DNA from: a virus
DNA length: 59,038 nucleotides
IMG/VR virus record: IMGVR_UViG_3300025659_000001
Coordinates: 1-59,038 of that record
Strand: one strand, 5' to 3'
Part shown: piece after piece, positions 1 through 9,569 of the stretch
Position numbering within the stretch: position 1 is the stretch's first letter
Layout of the letters: each line of letters starts with the position of its first letter
Program-made: the position numbers and the translations under genes
The notes under the pieces: generated by a model
Seen by the model: only the letters and a program-made list of their open reading frames with translations
Told to the model about the DNA's origin: nothing
Database searches by the model: none

Positions 1-127
1 ATGCTAAAGCAACATTATCCCAACTAGAAGCCTTGACACCCATCATCTCTAATGTTTTCATGGTGTGAACAAATTCCTGAGAGTTAGCTCTAGTCTTTGT
101 TGCAGCATACCATTGAGGCATTGGGTC
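1..127. repeat. Terminal direct repeat, left copy (assembly overlap of a circular genome)
   Basis: Bases 1-127 are identical to 58912-59038. The large minus-strand frame reads through the joint without interruption, so the overlap is genuine and the unit genome is 58,911 bp. The exact length of 127 matches a common maximum assembly k-mer, so I read it as an assembly overlap of a circular or circularly permuted molecule rather than a biological terminal repeat. Confidence 0.95.
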
Positions 128-1702
128 TTTACCTGCGAATCTATGCCCTCTCTTAGCCCAGAGCATCCCTATCCATTGGTCATAGATGAGTTTATCAATA
201 GGATAGTCCTCAGTGCCAAGTATACCCTGCTTGTAAGCTTCATAGTATCCAGAGCCATTCATAATGGTAGCCCCAACCATTGCCCTAGTAAAAGACTTCA
301 TACCATCTTCAGCAATCTCTTTCATCATTACTGGTACTAGCTTTGGTAACTCAGCACGCATACCCTTCCATATCTGCCTAAATGCCTTGGTTGCTATGGC
401 TTGGTCTGCCTTACTCATTGTAACCCAAGCATTTGTTAGCATGTCATCAGTCAACTCTGGAGCTGAAGACCTCAAGGTAGCCATAACTGACGCATCAATC
501 TTGCTACCACTAGAAAACATTGTCCTTAATGCTGTTTGCATATTCTTAGGGTTCAGAGATGCAGCAGGTTTCATTCTGTAATATAGTGCTGATAGAATAG
601 CTTTCCCATCTGCGACCATACCTGACTTGCCAAACTGTACTGCCTTGCCTCCGGGTAAGAACCTTGCTGGGCCTAAAAGCCCACCGACAACTACTCCATG
701 CAATGCATTAGAATACCAATCTTTAAATTCATAATCTTCTTCACCTAGGTCGAGATAATCTGCTGTAAGGTTTCGTACTTCCCCACCTATTGTGTCATAC
801 ATACCTAGGAGTGTAGCTTCGTATAGTGCTGCTCCCGCAACCTGCGCTGCTTTACCGTTGCCCATTTTAACAGCTAGTGTCTTTGAAAGGTTGCCTAATT
901 GGTTGGTAGTAACAGCTTTCATGGTTTCTTTTAGGATGTCTTCGACGTTATCTCCCGCTAAATCACCAAGTTCGTCTGTAATTCTTTTTCTAAAATGATG
1001 TTCTACTGCTTCCTGACCTGCTTTATTACCATAAGGGCTAACCTTTGCAGCTCTACGAGCAGGAGTAAAGACAGATGTCTCCGCTTTGGCAGCCTTTTTA
1101 GCTGCATCAATACTTTTCCAGCCAGATTTAATGAAGTCATCGTTCACAAACTTGCTGACAGCATTTGTAATATCATCAGCCTGTCCAAAATGCTTTGCAA
1201 CATTCTCGATAATTTCTCCAGTAGCAGTCTTTGTCATAGCCTTAGAGCCAATTTGCAGTCCTTTTGCTGTTCCCTGAAAGCCCTTACCGAATAGTCCTAG
1301 CCCAACTAACATTGAAGCACCTGAACCGATTGAATAGCCAACCTTGCCAGCCCATGACTCTTCTCCCCAAGGGTCTGAGCCCATGCTTCTCGCAAAAGAC
1401 CCAGAATCACCTGTCATATCAGCTACACTTAAAGTTCCCATTGATAAGCCTTCAGCAGCTCCCCAAGCAAGATTACCAATGAAGTCATATAAAGCATTGT
1501 CATTGAATCCTGTATCATTAGAGTAGGGTGTTGAAACCATTTCTGGTTGTGCGGGTGCTTGAGTTTGCGTGGTGATATCTTCAGTATCTAGAAATGAGAT
1601 AATCCCTGTATTGTTCTTAGTGCTTCGTTGGCGTGGGGTAGCTTCAAATTCTTTCATATCAGCTTGTAGTTGTGCAAAGATTTGTTCTGGTGTCTTGGGC
1701 AT
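1..1702 (-). CDS. Giant virion protein, N-terminal 567 residues (continues at 59038; candidate virion RNA polymerase)
   Basis: This is the 5' part of a gene cut by the window ends. The start is ATG at 1702-1700, preceded by AAGGAG five bases upstream. The frame is open to base 1, and through the 127-bp overlap it joins the frame that enters at 59038, giving 2,982 codons in all. This part has a polar N-terminus (MPKTPEQIFAQLQAD), then several glycine-rich hydrophobic stretches such as GASMLVGLGLFGKG and VVVGGLLGP. Such amphipathic segments are common in internal virion or ejection proteins. The gene lies 49 bases after a lytic-transglycosylase ejection protein. The polymerase-like signatures are in the C-terminal half (see 51665-59038). 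The N-terminal part alone matches nothing I recognise. Confidence 0.85.
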   Translation of the reverse strand, partial: MPKTPEQIFAQLQADMKEFEATPRQRSTKNNTGIISFLDTEDITTQTQAPAQPEMVSTPYSNDTGFNDNALYDFIGNLAWGAAEGLSMGTLSVADMTGDSGSFARSMGSDPWGEESWAGKVGYSIGSGASMLVGLGLFGKGFQGTAKGLQIGSKAMTKTATGEIIENVAKHFGQADDITNAVSKFVNDDFIKSGWKSIDAAKKAAKAETSVFTPARRAAKVSPYGNKAGQEAVEHHFRKRITDELGDLAGDNVEDILKETMKAVTTNQLGNLSKTLAVKMGNGKAAQVAGAALYEATLLGMYDTIGGEVRNLTADYLDLGEEDYEFKDWYSNALHGVVVGGLLGPARFLPGGKAVQFGKSGMVADGKAILSALYYRMKPAASLNPKNMQTALRTMFSSGSKIDASVMATLRSSAPELTDDMLTNAWVTMSKADQAIATKAFRQIWKGMRAELPKLVPVMMKEIAEDGMKSFTRAMVGATIMNGSGYYEAYKQGILGTEDYPIDKLIYDQWIGMLWAKRGHRFAGKDPMPQWYAATKTRANSQEFVHTMKTLEMMGVKASSWDNVALA

Positions 1703-1751
1703 GTTGACTCCTTGTGCTACGCGCACACCACTCAGTCAAGTGGCTTTAGGG

Positions 1752-3968
1752 TTATCGTGATAAAAATGGCGTTTTCTTGGGCTCGGATTCTGGGTCTAAT
1801 GCCCGTAAAGTTTGTATTGCTTTCATTATCTCTTGACCAGACTTTTGAAACGATCTAGCCATTATCTCGTTACTAGTATTTCCCTCAATAAGAGGAGCAT
1901 ATTCATAGTCTGGGTCATAACCTATCAATTTTGATGGTTCAGATTCCATTTGTTGATTAAAGTTTATTGGAGAGACACGATTCCCGTCACCCCAAGTGGA
2001 AGGCATCCAGTCTGGAACTGTATTATAAGTGTCGTTAGTCTGCAACTGAGCCTCTTCATTAGGGTCTAGGTCTGGTAGTAATGGCTCATTCACCGCAGTT
2101 GAATCGCCAGAATTATATGCAGGTATACCACCTTCATACATCTCTATAATATTTTCTGGTACATCATACGAAACACCATTCATTAGGTCGTCAAATATAC
2201 GTCTTGCTGTACCTATCTTAGAGGTGTCGTCTGCCCCCCAATCAAATAATGGATGCTTACCTCTTCTAACAGCATCCTTCATTAGATATCTTGCTGCTTT
2301 TTCACTGACTTCTGGATGCTCTAAGAGTCTCTGCATGCCTTCAGTATCGTCTGGAGACACTCCATAAGATTCAAATACAGCAGCATGGAATTTATTCATA
2401 GCTTCTAATGCCTGTTGACCTCCAGCCTCACCTCTATGTGCTATGATTGCTGGTAACAGTCCTCTGTCATAATGCTGTGAGTTAATCTGAGCAAGTCCAA
2501 TATCTACTGACTTAAATGCGTTGTCATGCCATACACCATCTTTATCTGTCCAACCTTTATTAACAGCCTTATTATCAAACCTTGATTCCTGTGCGAATAT
2601 GTATGGTAGGTATTCATCCATATCGAGACCTCTAGCTTCTTCAAGAGTCATCGAATCGCCACCAGTAAGTGTATCAACTGGAGCTGTCAACGAACCGTCA
2701 AAAACTGTTGGTGCGTATGCCATCTTAACATCATTGGATTTCTGCATGGCTTGTAATGCTTCTTCAGAGTATAAACCCCTGCTTGCATAGGCTTCATAAA
2801 GGTTTTGTAACCCAGTTGTATCAGTAGCAGATATTTCAGCTTGTGTCTTACTAAAACTTTTCAGCGCGTTTAGACTTCTTGCAGCCAATGAACCTTCTCT
2901 AGCTTCAGTTTCAAGAGTCCTAATCTCGCCTACATTGTTTACCATGCTGTTATAACTAACTTCAGCAGCATCACTTTGTGATATAATATCGAGGATACTG
3001 ACTCTGATACCCTTATCAACAAGTTGCCCTGTTAACATATTAGCACCTTCAATAAAATCTTCAGCAGTACTAATATTTTTTAACTTGAGTAGTTGATGTT
3101 CTAGTTCTTTTTTGTATTGCTTTTGTACAGATGGTTGCAGGCCAGTATATCCCGGCATGCCCTTCGCCATCACCTCATCAGTCACTAGGTCATCTAACCC
3201 ACCAGCAGCTTCAACTGCAAGCAACATATCACCATAAGCTGACTGAGCTCCTATCTTGTAAGGCTTAGTTGCTGCATTGGTTGCAGTTCTAATACTTGCT
3301 GCGGTAGGTGTCTTATATCCAGCTTCATAACCAGCCATTAACCATTCTTTAGTCCCTGAATCACGCAACATCTGCATGGCTTCTTCAAACTCTACTCTTT
3401 GTAGTATATTGTTTTCTCCACCATATGCATCAAAGGCTCCTGCTTCTGTTGCAGCTTTTGCAGCCTTGAGCTTGCCTAATTTACTAACTAGCTCAGCTTG
3501 ATATTTTCTTAGTGGGTTTAATAGTTCGACATTATATGCTTCGATGTCACGGTCAAATAATTGTTTTGTCATGTCAACGAGGTCAGGGTAGGCATTAGTC
3601 ATATTAATATCATTCTCAGATAGACTAAATGCCTTCAGCTCTTCAAGAGCATTAATACGAGATGTCTCTAATCGAGTACGCTCACCAAGTAACTCACTCA
3701 TTACTAGCTGAGTCTTCCTATCTTCTCTATTCAGTTCGCGCTCTTTTGCTCTTATCTTAGCAGCATCAATTCTAACCTCTTCACGGTATAGACGCGCTTC
3801 TCTCTTATCCTCAGAACGTGCTTCTTGAGCTTCTTTCTTGGCTTGTAGATTATCTTTACGTGCTCTAGCTTGTGAGGCTATCTGGACTAGATGTTGTAAG
3901 GGTCTGGCACTAGATATTTGCTGTTGCTGTTGAGTAACTTGTGCGATGATACCTGTATTGACTGCCAT
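1752..3968 (-). CDS. Internal virion (ejection) protein with lytic transglycosylase domain
   Basis: This 738-aa protein starts with a Gln-rich segment and a charged coiled coil (residues 30-110, rich in Lys, Arg and Glu), then a long helical middle. At about 450-600 it has an SLT-type lytic transglycosylase domain: the catalytic Glu is E461 in AQESRFD, followed by the family's DIGLAQIN motif about 37 residues later. Such domains cut peptidoglycan so that the ejected proteins and DNA can cross the periplasm. In T7 the corresponding domain sits in gp16. Here it is in the protein at the gp15 position, between the gp14-like protein and the giant protein, which suggests an ejectosome of three or four parts. 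The product lacks a signal peptide, as expected for a virion-packaged enzyme. Confidence 0.8.
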   Translation of the reverse strand: MAVNTGIIAQVTQQQQQISSARPLQHLVQIASQARARKDNLQAKKEAQEARSEDKREARLYREEVRIDAAKIRAKERELNREDRKTQLVMSELLGERTRLETSRINALEELKAFSLSENDINMTNAYPDLVDMTKQLFDRDIEAYNVELLNPLRKYQAELVSKLGKLKAAKAATEAGAFDAYGGENNILQRVEFEEAMQMLRDSGTKEWLMAGYEAGYKTPTAASIRTATNAATKPYKIGAQSAYGDMLLAVEAAGGLDDLVTDEVMAKGMPGYTGLQPSVQKQYKKELEHQLLKLKNISTAEDFIEGANMLTGQLVDKGIRVSILDIISQSDAAEVSYNSMVNNVGEIRTLETEAREGSLAARSLNALKSFSKTQAEISATDTTGLQNLYEAYASRGLYSEEALQAMQKSNDVKMAYAPTVFDGSLTAPVDTLTGGDSMTLEEARGLDMDEYLPYIFAQESRFDNKAVNKGWTDKDGVWHDNAFKSVDIGLAQINSQHYDRGLLPAIIAHRGEAGGQQALEAMNKFHAAVFESYGVSPDDTEGMQRLLEHPEVSEKAARYLMKDAVRRGKHPLFDWGADDTSKIGTARRIFDDLMNGVSYDVPENIIEMYEGGIPAYNSGDSTAVNEPLLPDLDPNEEAQLQTNDTYNTVPDWMPSTWGDGNRVSPINFNQQMESEPSKLIGYDPDYEYAPLIEGNTSNEIMARSFQKSGQEIMKAIQTLRALDPESEPKKTPFLSR

Positions 3969-3976
3969 ATTGTCTC

Positions 3977-4669
3977 CTAAGTGAATGGTGGGGGTTCATA
4001 GGCTGTGCCACCACCGCCATTAGGTTTGTATTCTTTACCACCACCCTTTTTCAGAAAGTTTGCCATAGCAGTAGTCTGTCCACCACCGCCACCACCAAAC
4101 ATACCATCAAGTAGGTCTGGATTAGCAGCGATTGCGCCTAAACCAAAGTCCATAGCACTGCCACCAAGAGATGAAAACATGTTACCCCAAGGTGAGATAG
4201 AGTCTGCTCCAGCCTGTGCTTCTATACTAGAGGTACGCATCTGTGAACCAGCCATATCATATTGTGACTTGGCATTGAGTCCCATGCCTTCATATTGCAT
4301 GGCAGTCTGCTCTAGTTGAGCCTGTAATGCTGGCAAGCCTTCTTGAACCTGTGCTGTTGCGCTCTTAGAACCTGATTTCTGATTCTGTAAATATTGTGAT
4401 GCGCTCATACCCCCAACTGCCCTCATATTAGAGGTGGAGTCAGCAGCGAAATTTAATTGCATCTCTGCAAGTGGGTCGAATTGGCCTCTCACATCATCAG
4501 CAAGACCTGCAAACTGTTGCTGTTGTTGAGTCCCAAGGTTACCCATCTTGACAGCCTCTTCTTGCAGCCTCCGACTCATACCGCTATATGCACCTTGTTG
4601 TCGCTTACCTTGATTATACGCAGAAAGGGCAGATATTCCAGCCCCGACACCCATCAATAAACCTACCAT
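3977..4669 (-). CDS. Small internal virion protein, T7 gp14-like
   Basis: The protein has 230 aa. It opens with a glycine-rich hydrophobic segment (VGLLMGVGAGISALSAYNQG), continues with a Gln-rich helical region and ends in glycine-rich low-complexity sequence (residues 190-230). A hydrophobic N-terminus followed by Gln/Ala-rich helices is typical of the smallest podovirus ejection protein, which forms an outer-membrane pore. Its position just upstream of the transglycosylase protein and the giant protein supports that role. There is no diagnostic catalytic motif, so the call rests on composition and synteny. Confidence 0.6.
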   Translation of the reverse strand: MVGLLMGVGAGISALSAYNQGKRQQGAYSGMSRRLQEEAVKMGNLGTQQQQQFAGLADDVRGQFDPLAEMQLNFAADSTSNMRAVGGMSASQYLQNQKSGSKSATAQVQEGLPALQAQLEQTAMQYEGMGLNAKSQYDMAGSQMRTSSIEAQAGADSISPWGNMFSSLGGSAMDFGLGAIAANPDLLDGMFGGGGGGQTTAMANFLKKGGGKEYKPNGGGGTAYEPPPFT

Positions 4670-4674
4670 CCTAG

Positions 4675-4944
4675 TTACTCCTTTTCAACTAATGTCAAAG
4701 CTGCCGTTTCAGCCCATCCATCCTTAGTTCTCCCTTGAATATAATATACACCTTCACGAGATGCAAGACGTATATTACCTTCAGAACCGTCTGATTCTTT
4801 TTGTTCCAATACTGTTTGTTTGAGGTTAACAGCCTCTATTAGTCTATTGATTTCATCCACTATATGCTGAATAGCACGCTCAGTGATTTTATCTTCAATA
4901 CCCCTAGTAGCAGGAGCTTTAACTTGTGAAATTTCTCTAGCCAT
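4675..4944 (-). CDS. Small virion-region protein of unknown function
   Basis: This is an 89-aa protein of unrecognised family. Residues 10-50 predict as amphipathic helix (ERAIQHIVDEINRLIEAVN), followed by a short beta-rich tail. The gene lies between the large nozzle-like tail protein and the gp14-like protein. Its start codon overlaps the nozzle gene's stop, so the two are probably translationally coupled. Possibly a small tail or head-completion component, but nothing in the sequence proves this. Confidence 0.6.
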   Translation of the reverse strand: MAREISQVKAPATRGIEDKITERAIQHIVDEINRLIEAVNLKQTVLEQKESDGSEGNIRLASREGVYYIQGRTKDGWAETAALTLVEKE

Positions 4945-7900
4945 TATTTAACATACCTTCTTCTAAATACGATTCCAATGCTGTCTAATTCAGCAGCAGT
5001 ATCATCACCCGCCATGTCTATGTCTATTGTGACAGCCTTGCCCTTGCGTACACCACCAGAGTCAAGCTTGAGTAGCCCAACCTCTGTATCATCTGTGGTT
5101 ACACTAGTTCCATCGACAGAAATGGTCACTGTATCATTATCAAATGGAGTAATAGAATCACCAGTAAATCGTATACGTTGCCATATCTTATCCTGAGAGT
5201 CCTGCCCTGCTGTGATATTCCCACTTGTCCATGCGAAGTCACGCTTAGTAGAACCTTGAGCATAGCCACCTACCACAGCTCCGTTCATAAATAGAACCTC
5301 TCTATCCTTGCCATAGAAGAGGCAGTCCCAAGAAGCAGGCTGTTCCCATCTATCCCAACGGATTGACTGACCCATTTGAGTGCCAGCCCATACGTTATTA
5401 GTAGCAAAACATATCACCTGTTTTTTATGTGGGTGATAGAATATGCGGTCATTAGCATCTATGTTATAATACTGCCAAGGGTAAGCATTACCATCATTCC
5501 CTATTGCGATATTATCATTGATTCTGACGGCTTCTCTACCATTGTGAAAGTAGACTCCGTTATTATCCATGAAATAAAAGCCTTTATCTGTAACAGTAAC
5601 AGTATGTTGACCTGCTGTACCGCATCCAGTATCTACATCTTCAAGAGCCATATTCTGAGTATTAATTCTCATGATATGTCCACGACTGATGGCGTACACA
5701 CGACTTCCAAAAGCTACTAGAGCATTGGGTTTGTGTGGGAGTTTTACAAAGTCTGTACTCCAGTCAAACACATCATACTGGAATGGCTTAGACTTGAATA
5801 GGTACGTTGGTACTGCTCCTAGTTCTGAGTGCCATGCATCAGCAACGATATGCTCGCTAAATAACTCACAGTTAAGCTTGTAGTGTAGGCTTGTATCGGT
5901 TATCAGTTCTGATATGCCGTTACGTGCCTCGTAGCTAGCCCCAGTTGTAAGAGTGTCTACGAAGTCGAAATCTTTTCCAGTACCATTAGTAACCCAGTTA
6001 CCATCATTCAGAGACACGGCCTTAACAAGCCTGTAATATGTATCTGATACTGATGTGCTGTCGCTTGATGCTCTATACACTAGAATATGTGAAATGCGCT
6101 TATCCAACAGGGATATATCTGCTATATCAACACTAATGTCCTTGTGCTCAACAGATTGGGCTGGTACTACTGATGAGGTCGTCAGAGGGGTTTCCTGCTG
6201 ATATTCATATAGAATTGAATACTTATAGTGGTAATACTTAGCAGCGTCAAAGTCTGAGCCTGTACCTGCATTTGCCACACCGATGCTAATATTGCTACCA
6301 GAAATCTTATCTGTCCAAGTAGTCGTTAATGTGCTATCATCATGCTCTGCTACCCCGTAAGGCCCTGACGCTTGCATCCTATAAATCTTAGTAGTAGAAG
6401 ATGTGGGAATCTTGACAGCACTATCATGGGCTACCTCTGTTAAGGTTCCAAGAGAATAGTTTGTACCGCCAGTAGTAATTAAGCTACAATCATAACTTAG
6501 GTGAGCGTTCATCGCTGAACCCTTGTTATCAGTATAGTATAAGAGTCCCGGCCCAGTAGCTACATGCATTGAGCTAAGACCATCCTTTACAAAATCATTT
6601 TGCAGTTCCTGACCACTAGTTACAGTAGCTGGGTCAAAGTATGAACTCTCAGGGTTTCTGAGTTTAGCTTGAGGACAAATGCTAGACGGAGTATAGGTTG
6701 TGCCTACTATATACAGTATCTGTGAGCGATACTCCCAATTAGTCCCATCTATATTGTATTGATAGCTTTCAAATAGTTCTCTAGCAGCACCATAATCATC
6801 GAACTTAACCTTTTGGTTTTGATGCCTTGCTATAAAAGCTACCTTCGTACTGGCTGATTTAACCTTTGATAATGCTAGCCTTGTTACATATTGGATAGGG
6901 TTAGATGCTGATGTCATCTCTGTACCCGTTGTCGGTACCCTGTATGCATCAAAATAAGTATTAGCCTTTACCCATCCACCATTAGAGGTGGAGCCACTTT
7001 GTCTGGGAGTCCTGTCTGTCAAAACCACCACTCCAGAGGCATAGGTTCCCGTATCAAAGGTTTGTAGCCATTTATATGTTGTGCTGCCTGTAAATTCTTC
7101 ACTTGTATACCCTGACACCCATACAGTTGTTCCTGTATACATAATATCAGCATACTCTATACCATCAGGCCCAGTGTAATCTGGGAGAGTCCATGTGGTA
7201 ACGATTGTTTCTAGGTCTGCAATAGCTATCTTCTTTAAGAAATATGAGCCATCAGCCTCCACTAACACAAGGATGTGTGATGCATCGTACTGACAAATAG
7301 CCCTAGTATTCGCAAGGATACTCACCCCTTCATTCGTAGTGTCTCCAGTAGATAGGTTCATCTTATAGACCCCATTACCGCTTAATGCTATCCCATACAT
7401 GAATGTTGCACCAATCTTCACAGCATCATGGATATAGGGAACGCTGTCTGGGAATGTTAATTTAGCGTCTGCTATAAAAGTTGTCTCGTATGATTCCCCG
7501 AATTGTTTAACGTCTGTCTTGCCAACCCATCGTGGCACTGTATCTTCTGTGTTCCCCATAGCAATGCGTAATGCTCTATTCTCAAATACACTAGAGAAGT
7601 TTGAGCTTGTCCATGCTGCCTCATTAGATACCCCAAGAATACGTGGCTCCCCCTCATCATTGTAGATGTTAGGGTGTAATAGAAATCGGTTAATAGCTGA
7701 TGAGTACATCAAAGACGCATCACCATTATCAAGATTTAATCGTCTAACCCAATTAGCAGTATGGGTAGTTCTGAGTTTGGCAGTATCCCCTGCGTCCATG
7801 TAGTTCGCACCTACGTTAACCCCGCTTAGTCGCTTGAGTATGTCACTCTTGCTTGAGTAGGTGTAGAGTCGAAACACTCCTTCAGTTTTAACTGAGAATG

Positions 7901-8171
7901 TACCAGAAGAAGGCCATCCAGTAATAGAGTTCGTCATAAAGACTACTGTATCACTTGGAGCAACTGCTTGGTCTACAACATTTGACTCACCAACGACAAT
8001 ACTAGAATGTCCCTCTGATGAATCTTGAGCTATGCCACGCAACCGTCCAAACTCAGCTAAAGGGTCTACGTTGAGCGAGTTGGTCGCTGCTTCCAAAGGG
8101 ACATCGGTGAGTGAGGCGTTTGTAATCGTCCCTATGTTAAACTTCTTTAGTTCTATCAAGTCACGTGGCAT
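4944..8171 (-). CDS. Tail nozzle/stabilisation protein, large beta-rich
   Basis: This 1,075-aa protein is almost entirely beta-rich, with repeated short strands and many Gly, Thr, Tyr and Trp residues. That fits the beta-propeller and beta-sandwich architecture of podovirus tail nozzle proteins (T7 gp12 and the stabilisation proteins of marine podoviruses). The N-terminus (PRDLIELKKFNIGTITNAS) and a late segment resembling KGFYFMDNNGVYFHNG recur in such proteins. It sits directly before the ejection-protein genes, the expected place for a nozzle. No enzyme motif or signal peptide is visible. A receptor-binding role is possible, but the separate fibre genes make that less likely. Confidence 0.6.
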   Translation of the reverse strand: MPRDLIELKKFNIGTITNASLTDVPLEAATNSLNVDPLAEFGRLRGIAQDSSEGHSSIVVGESNVVDQAVAPSDTVVFMTNSITGWPSSGTFSVKTEGVFRLYTYSSKSDILKRLSGVNVGANYMDAGDTAKLRTTHTANWVRRLNLDNGDASLMYSSAINRFLLHPNIYNDEGEPRILGVSNEAAWTSSNFSSVFENRALRIAMGNTEDTVPRWVGKTDVKQFGESYETTFIADAKLTFPDSVPYIHDAVKIGATFMYGIALSGNGVYKMNLSTGDTTNEGVSILANTRAICQYDASHILVLVEADGSYFLKKIAIADLETIVTTWTLPDYTGPDGIEYADIMYTGTTVWVSGYTSEEFTGSTTYKWLQTFDTGTYASGVVVLTDRTPRQSGSTSNGGWVKANTYFDAYRVPTTGTEMTSASNPIQYVTRLALSKVKSASTKVAFIARHQNQKVKFDDYGAARELFESYQYNIDGTNWEYRSQILYIVGTTYTPSSICPQAKLRNPESSYFDPATVTSGQELQNDFVKDGLSSMHVATGPGLLYYTDNKGSAMNAHLSYDCSLITTGGTNYSLGTLTEVAHDSAVKIPTSSTTKIYRMQASGPYGVAEHDDSTLTTTWTDKISGSNISIGVANAGTGSDFDAAKYYHYKYSILYEYQQETPLTTSSVVPAQSVEHKDISVDIADISLLDKRISHILVYRASSDSTSVSDTYYRLVKAVSLNDGNWVTNGTGKDFDFVDTLTTGASYEARNGISELITDTSLHYKLNCELFSEHIVADAWHSELGAVPTYLFKSKPFQYDVFDWSTDFVKLPHKPNALVAFGSRVYAISRGHIMRINTQNMALEDVDTGCGTAGQHTVTVTDKGFYFMDNNGVYFHNGREAVRINDNIAIGNDGNAYPWQYYNIDANDRIFYHPHKKQVICFATNNVWAGTQMGQSIRWDRWEQPASWDCLFYGKDREVLFMNGAVVGGYAQGSTKRDFAWTSGNITAGQDSQDKIWQRIRFTGDSITPFDNDTVTISVDGTSVTTDDTEVGLLKLDSGGVRKGKAVTIDIDMAGDDTAAELDSIGIVFRRRYVK

Positions 8172-8182
8172 AATTTATCTCC

Positions 8183-9121
8183 TTATCGTGGTACTGGCGA
8201 GAGAAGCATCTTCTTTTCTACTTTTGTGAGTGCCGAAGTTCTCTTCCGTCCATGTGCTCCACAATGTTGACACTGGCAAGCATCATACTTAGCAGCGTTA
8301 GTGTAATAGTAACCTTTCCATAATAATGTATCCTTTTCACAGCATACAGTACAGGCGTTACCAGTAATATCCATATACAAGGCCATGTTGGGGTGTGGAT
8401 TTTCCCATCCACGTAACATGACATATACCTCTTCAAGTACGCGTACATCATATTCGTTATAGTTGAGCATAGTAGCAAATGCGTCCATGTCTCCCTCATA
8501 ACATCTATCCCATAATGGTCTGCCTGCATCGAGCTTGCGTGTTAGGCCAAGTTCTCTTGATATGTTATCCATAGCATTAGATGCAAATGCAAAGTGCTTT
8601 TTAGCTATAAGCAGAGTATCAATGACACGATACAACGAGGGCTGTTTCCCGCCATTGGTCTTGTTCTTCAAGAAGCGTGTATTCATTCTCTTAACATCAA
8701 AGCCACGAGCATTATGAGCTATAACAAAGTCAGCTTGGTCTACAAGCCAGTATAGTGACTCAGTGATACGTTTATCATCATGAGCTACTGCTTCATCGTG
8801 GGTCTGTGCATCTGAAATCATTTCACTATCAAATAACCACTTAGCTGCCCATGTGTGAAGATGCCAATCAGTTACTACTTCATTGTGGCGAAGGAACTGT
8901 GGGCGTTTACTATCAAATGTTCGGTATGTCGTTAACGACGTTTCTAGGTCAAGGATTAATACCTTTGGCATTTTCTTTCCCCAATTACCTTGAGCTGACC
9001 CTGCGATACGCAGATAACGTTCAACGGAGTCTATGGAGACTCCTAATTCTTCTGATGTTGCTTCAACACCTTTTTCATCAGCTATACTCTTTACGAAATA
9101 GGCTCTTTCAAGACTAATCAT
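8183..9121 (-). CDS. DnaQ-like 3'-5' exonuclease with N-terminal HTH and C-terminal zinc ribbon
   Basis: I place the start at ATG 9121, inside the end of the endolysin gene (312 aa). A longer in-frame start at 9256 would run 143 bases into that gene and lacks a clear ribosome site. Residues 1-45 look like a helix-turn-helix (ATSEELGVSIDSVERYL). An RNase H-fold exonuclease follows: LILDLETS carries the DxE pair at D58/E60, IAHNARGFDVKRM is the second motif and NEYDVRVLEEVY supplies the last acidic cluster. The C-terminus has CTVCC and CQCQHC, a probable zinc ribbon. The domain order suggests a sequence-guided or structure-guided nuclease. It is odd to find it among lysis and tail genes rather than in the replication block. 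Confidence 0.75.
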   Translation of the reverse strand: MISLERAYFVKSIADEKGVEATSEELGVSIDSVERYLRIAGSAQGNWGKKMPKVLILDLETSLTTYRTFDSKRPQFLRHNEVVTDWHLHTWAAKWLFDSEMISDAQTHDEAVAHDDKRITESLYWLVDQADFVIAHNARGFDVKRMNTRFLKNKTNGGKQPSLYRVIDTLLIAKKHFAFASNAMDNISRELGLTRKLDAGRPLWDRCYEGDMDAFATMLNYNEYDVRVLEEVYVMLRGWENPHPNMALYMDITGNACTVCCEKDTLLWKGYYYTNAAKYDACQCQHCGAHGRKRTSALTKVEKKMLLSPVPR

Positions 9122-9557
9122 TCTGTTCTCCTTGTTCAATCTTTTGGATTTCTGTTTTAGACAGTTCAAAATGCACAAAGTCATATGTGCCATTCCGGAA
9201 GCGTTTTGTATGATTCTTGTCTTTAACAAACCACTCCCTACGCCAGTCACGACCACAGGTTATCTCTACACCAAGCGCAAGGCCAATGCCTTGTACTAGG
9301 CCCATAAACCATGTCCATCGTTCTTCGTTCTTCCAATTAATCGGTAGGAGATACAGGTCTACTGCATATCCCTTTAAGTGTTTAGAGTGCATTGTTTTTG
9401 ATGCTCCACTTTCTACTAAGTGAGCTTGTCGGTCTTTAGAGCGCAGTCCCTCAAATACTTTGAAGTCAACGTGTTTAATCAACTCATTTACCACAAGTTG
9501 AAGTTTAGGGTGTATCGAATCTAATTCTCTTTGCGAACTTTTGCTAAAGTACGGCAT
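9114..9557 (-). CDS. Endolysin, M15 (VanY-like) peptidase
   Basis: This 147-aa single-domain enzyme has the zinc-binding signature of M15 peptidases: SKHLKGYAVDLY supplies H60 and D67, and FVHFEL supplies H129. FEGLRSKDRQAHL is the usual upstream segment. These enzymes cleave the L-Ala-D-Glu or D-Ala-D-Ala peptide links of peptidoglycan at the end of infection. The length is that of a compact globular endolysin without a wall-binding domain, as in phages of Gram-negative hosts. There is no signal peptide, so a holin is needed; hydrophobic candidates are encoded at 11391-11952. Confidence 0.88.
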   Translation of the reverse strand: MPYFSKSSQRELDSIHPKLQLVVNELIKHVDFKVFEGLRSKDRQAHLVESGASKTMHSKHLKGYAVDLYLLPINWKNEERWTWFMGLVQGIGLALGVEITCGRDWRREWFVKDKNHTKRFRNGTYDFVHFELSKTEIQKIEQGEQND

Positions 9558-9569
9558 TATTTTCCTTTC

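Noticed and set aside
1-127. Biological terminal repeat like that of T7
   Set aside because: It lies within a coding gene and has exactly the length of a common assembly k-mer; an assembly overlap is simpler.
5376-5720. Plus-strand frames of about 60-115 codons inside minus-strand structural genes
   Set aside because: They have no ribosome sites and are the expected shadows of Gly/Thr/Ser-rich genes on the other strand.
7472-7660. Second frame inside the nozzle gene
   Set aside because: Wholly inside a large gene on the same strand; a shadow frame.
9122-9256. Longer N-terminus for the exonuclease
   Set aside because: It would overlap the endolysin gene by 143 bases without a ribosome site; ATG 9121 fits a coupled start.
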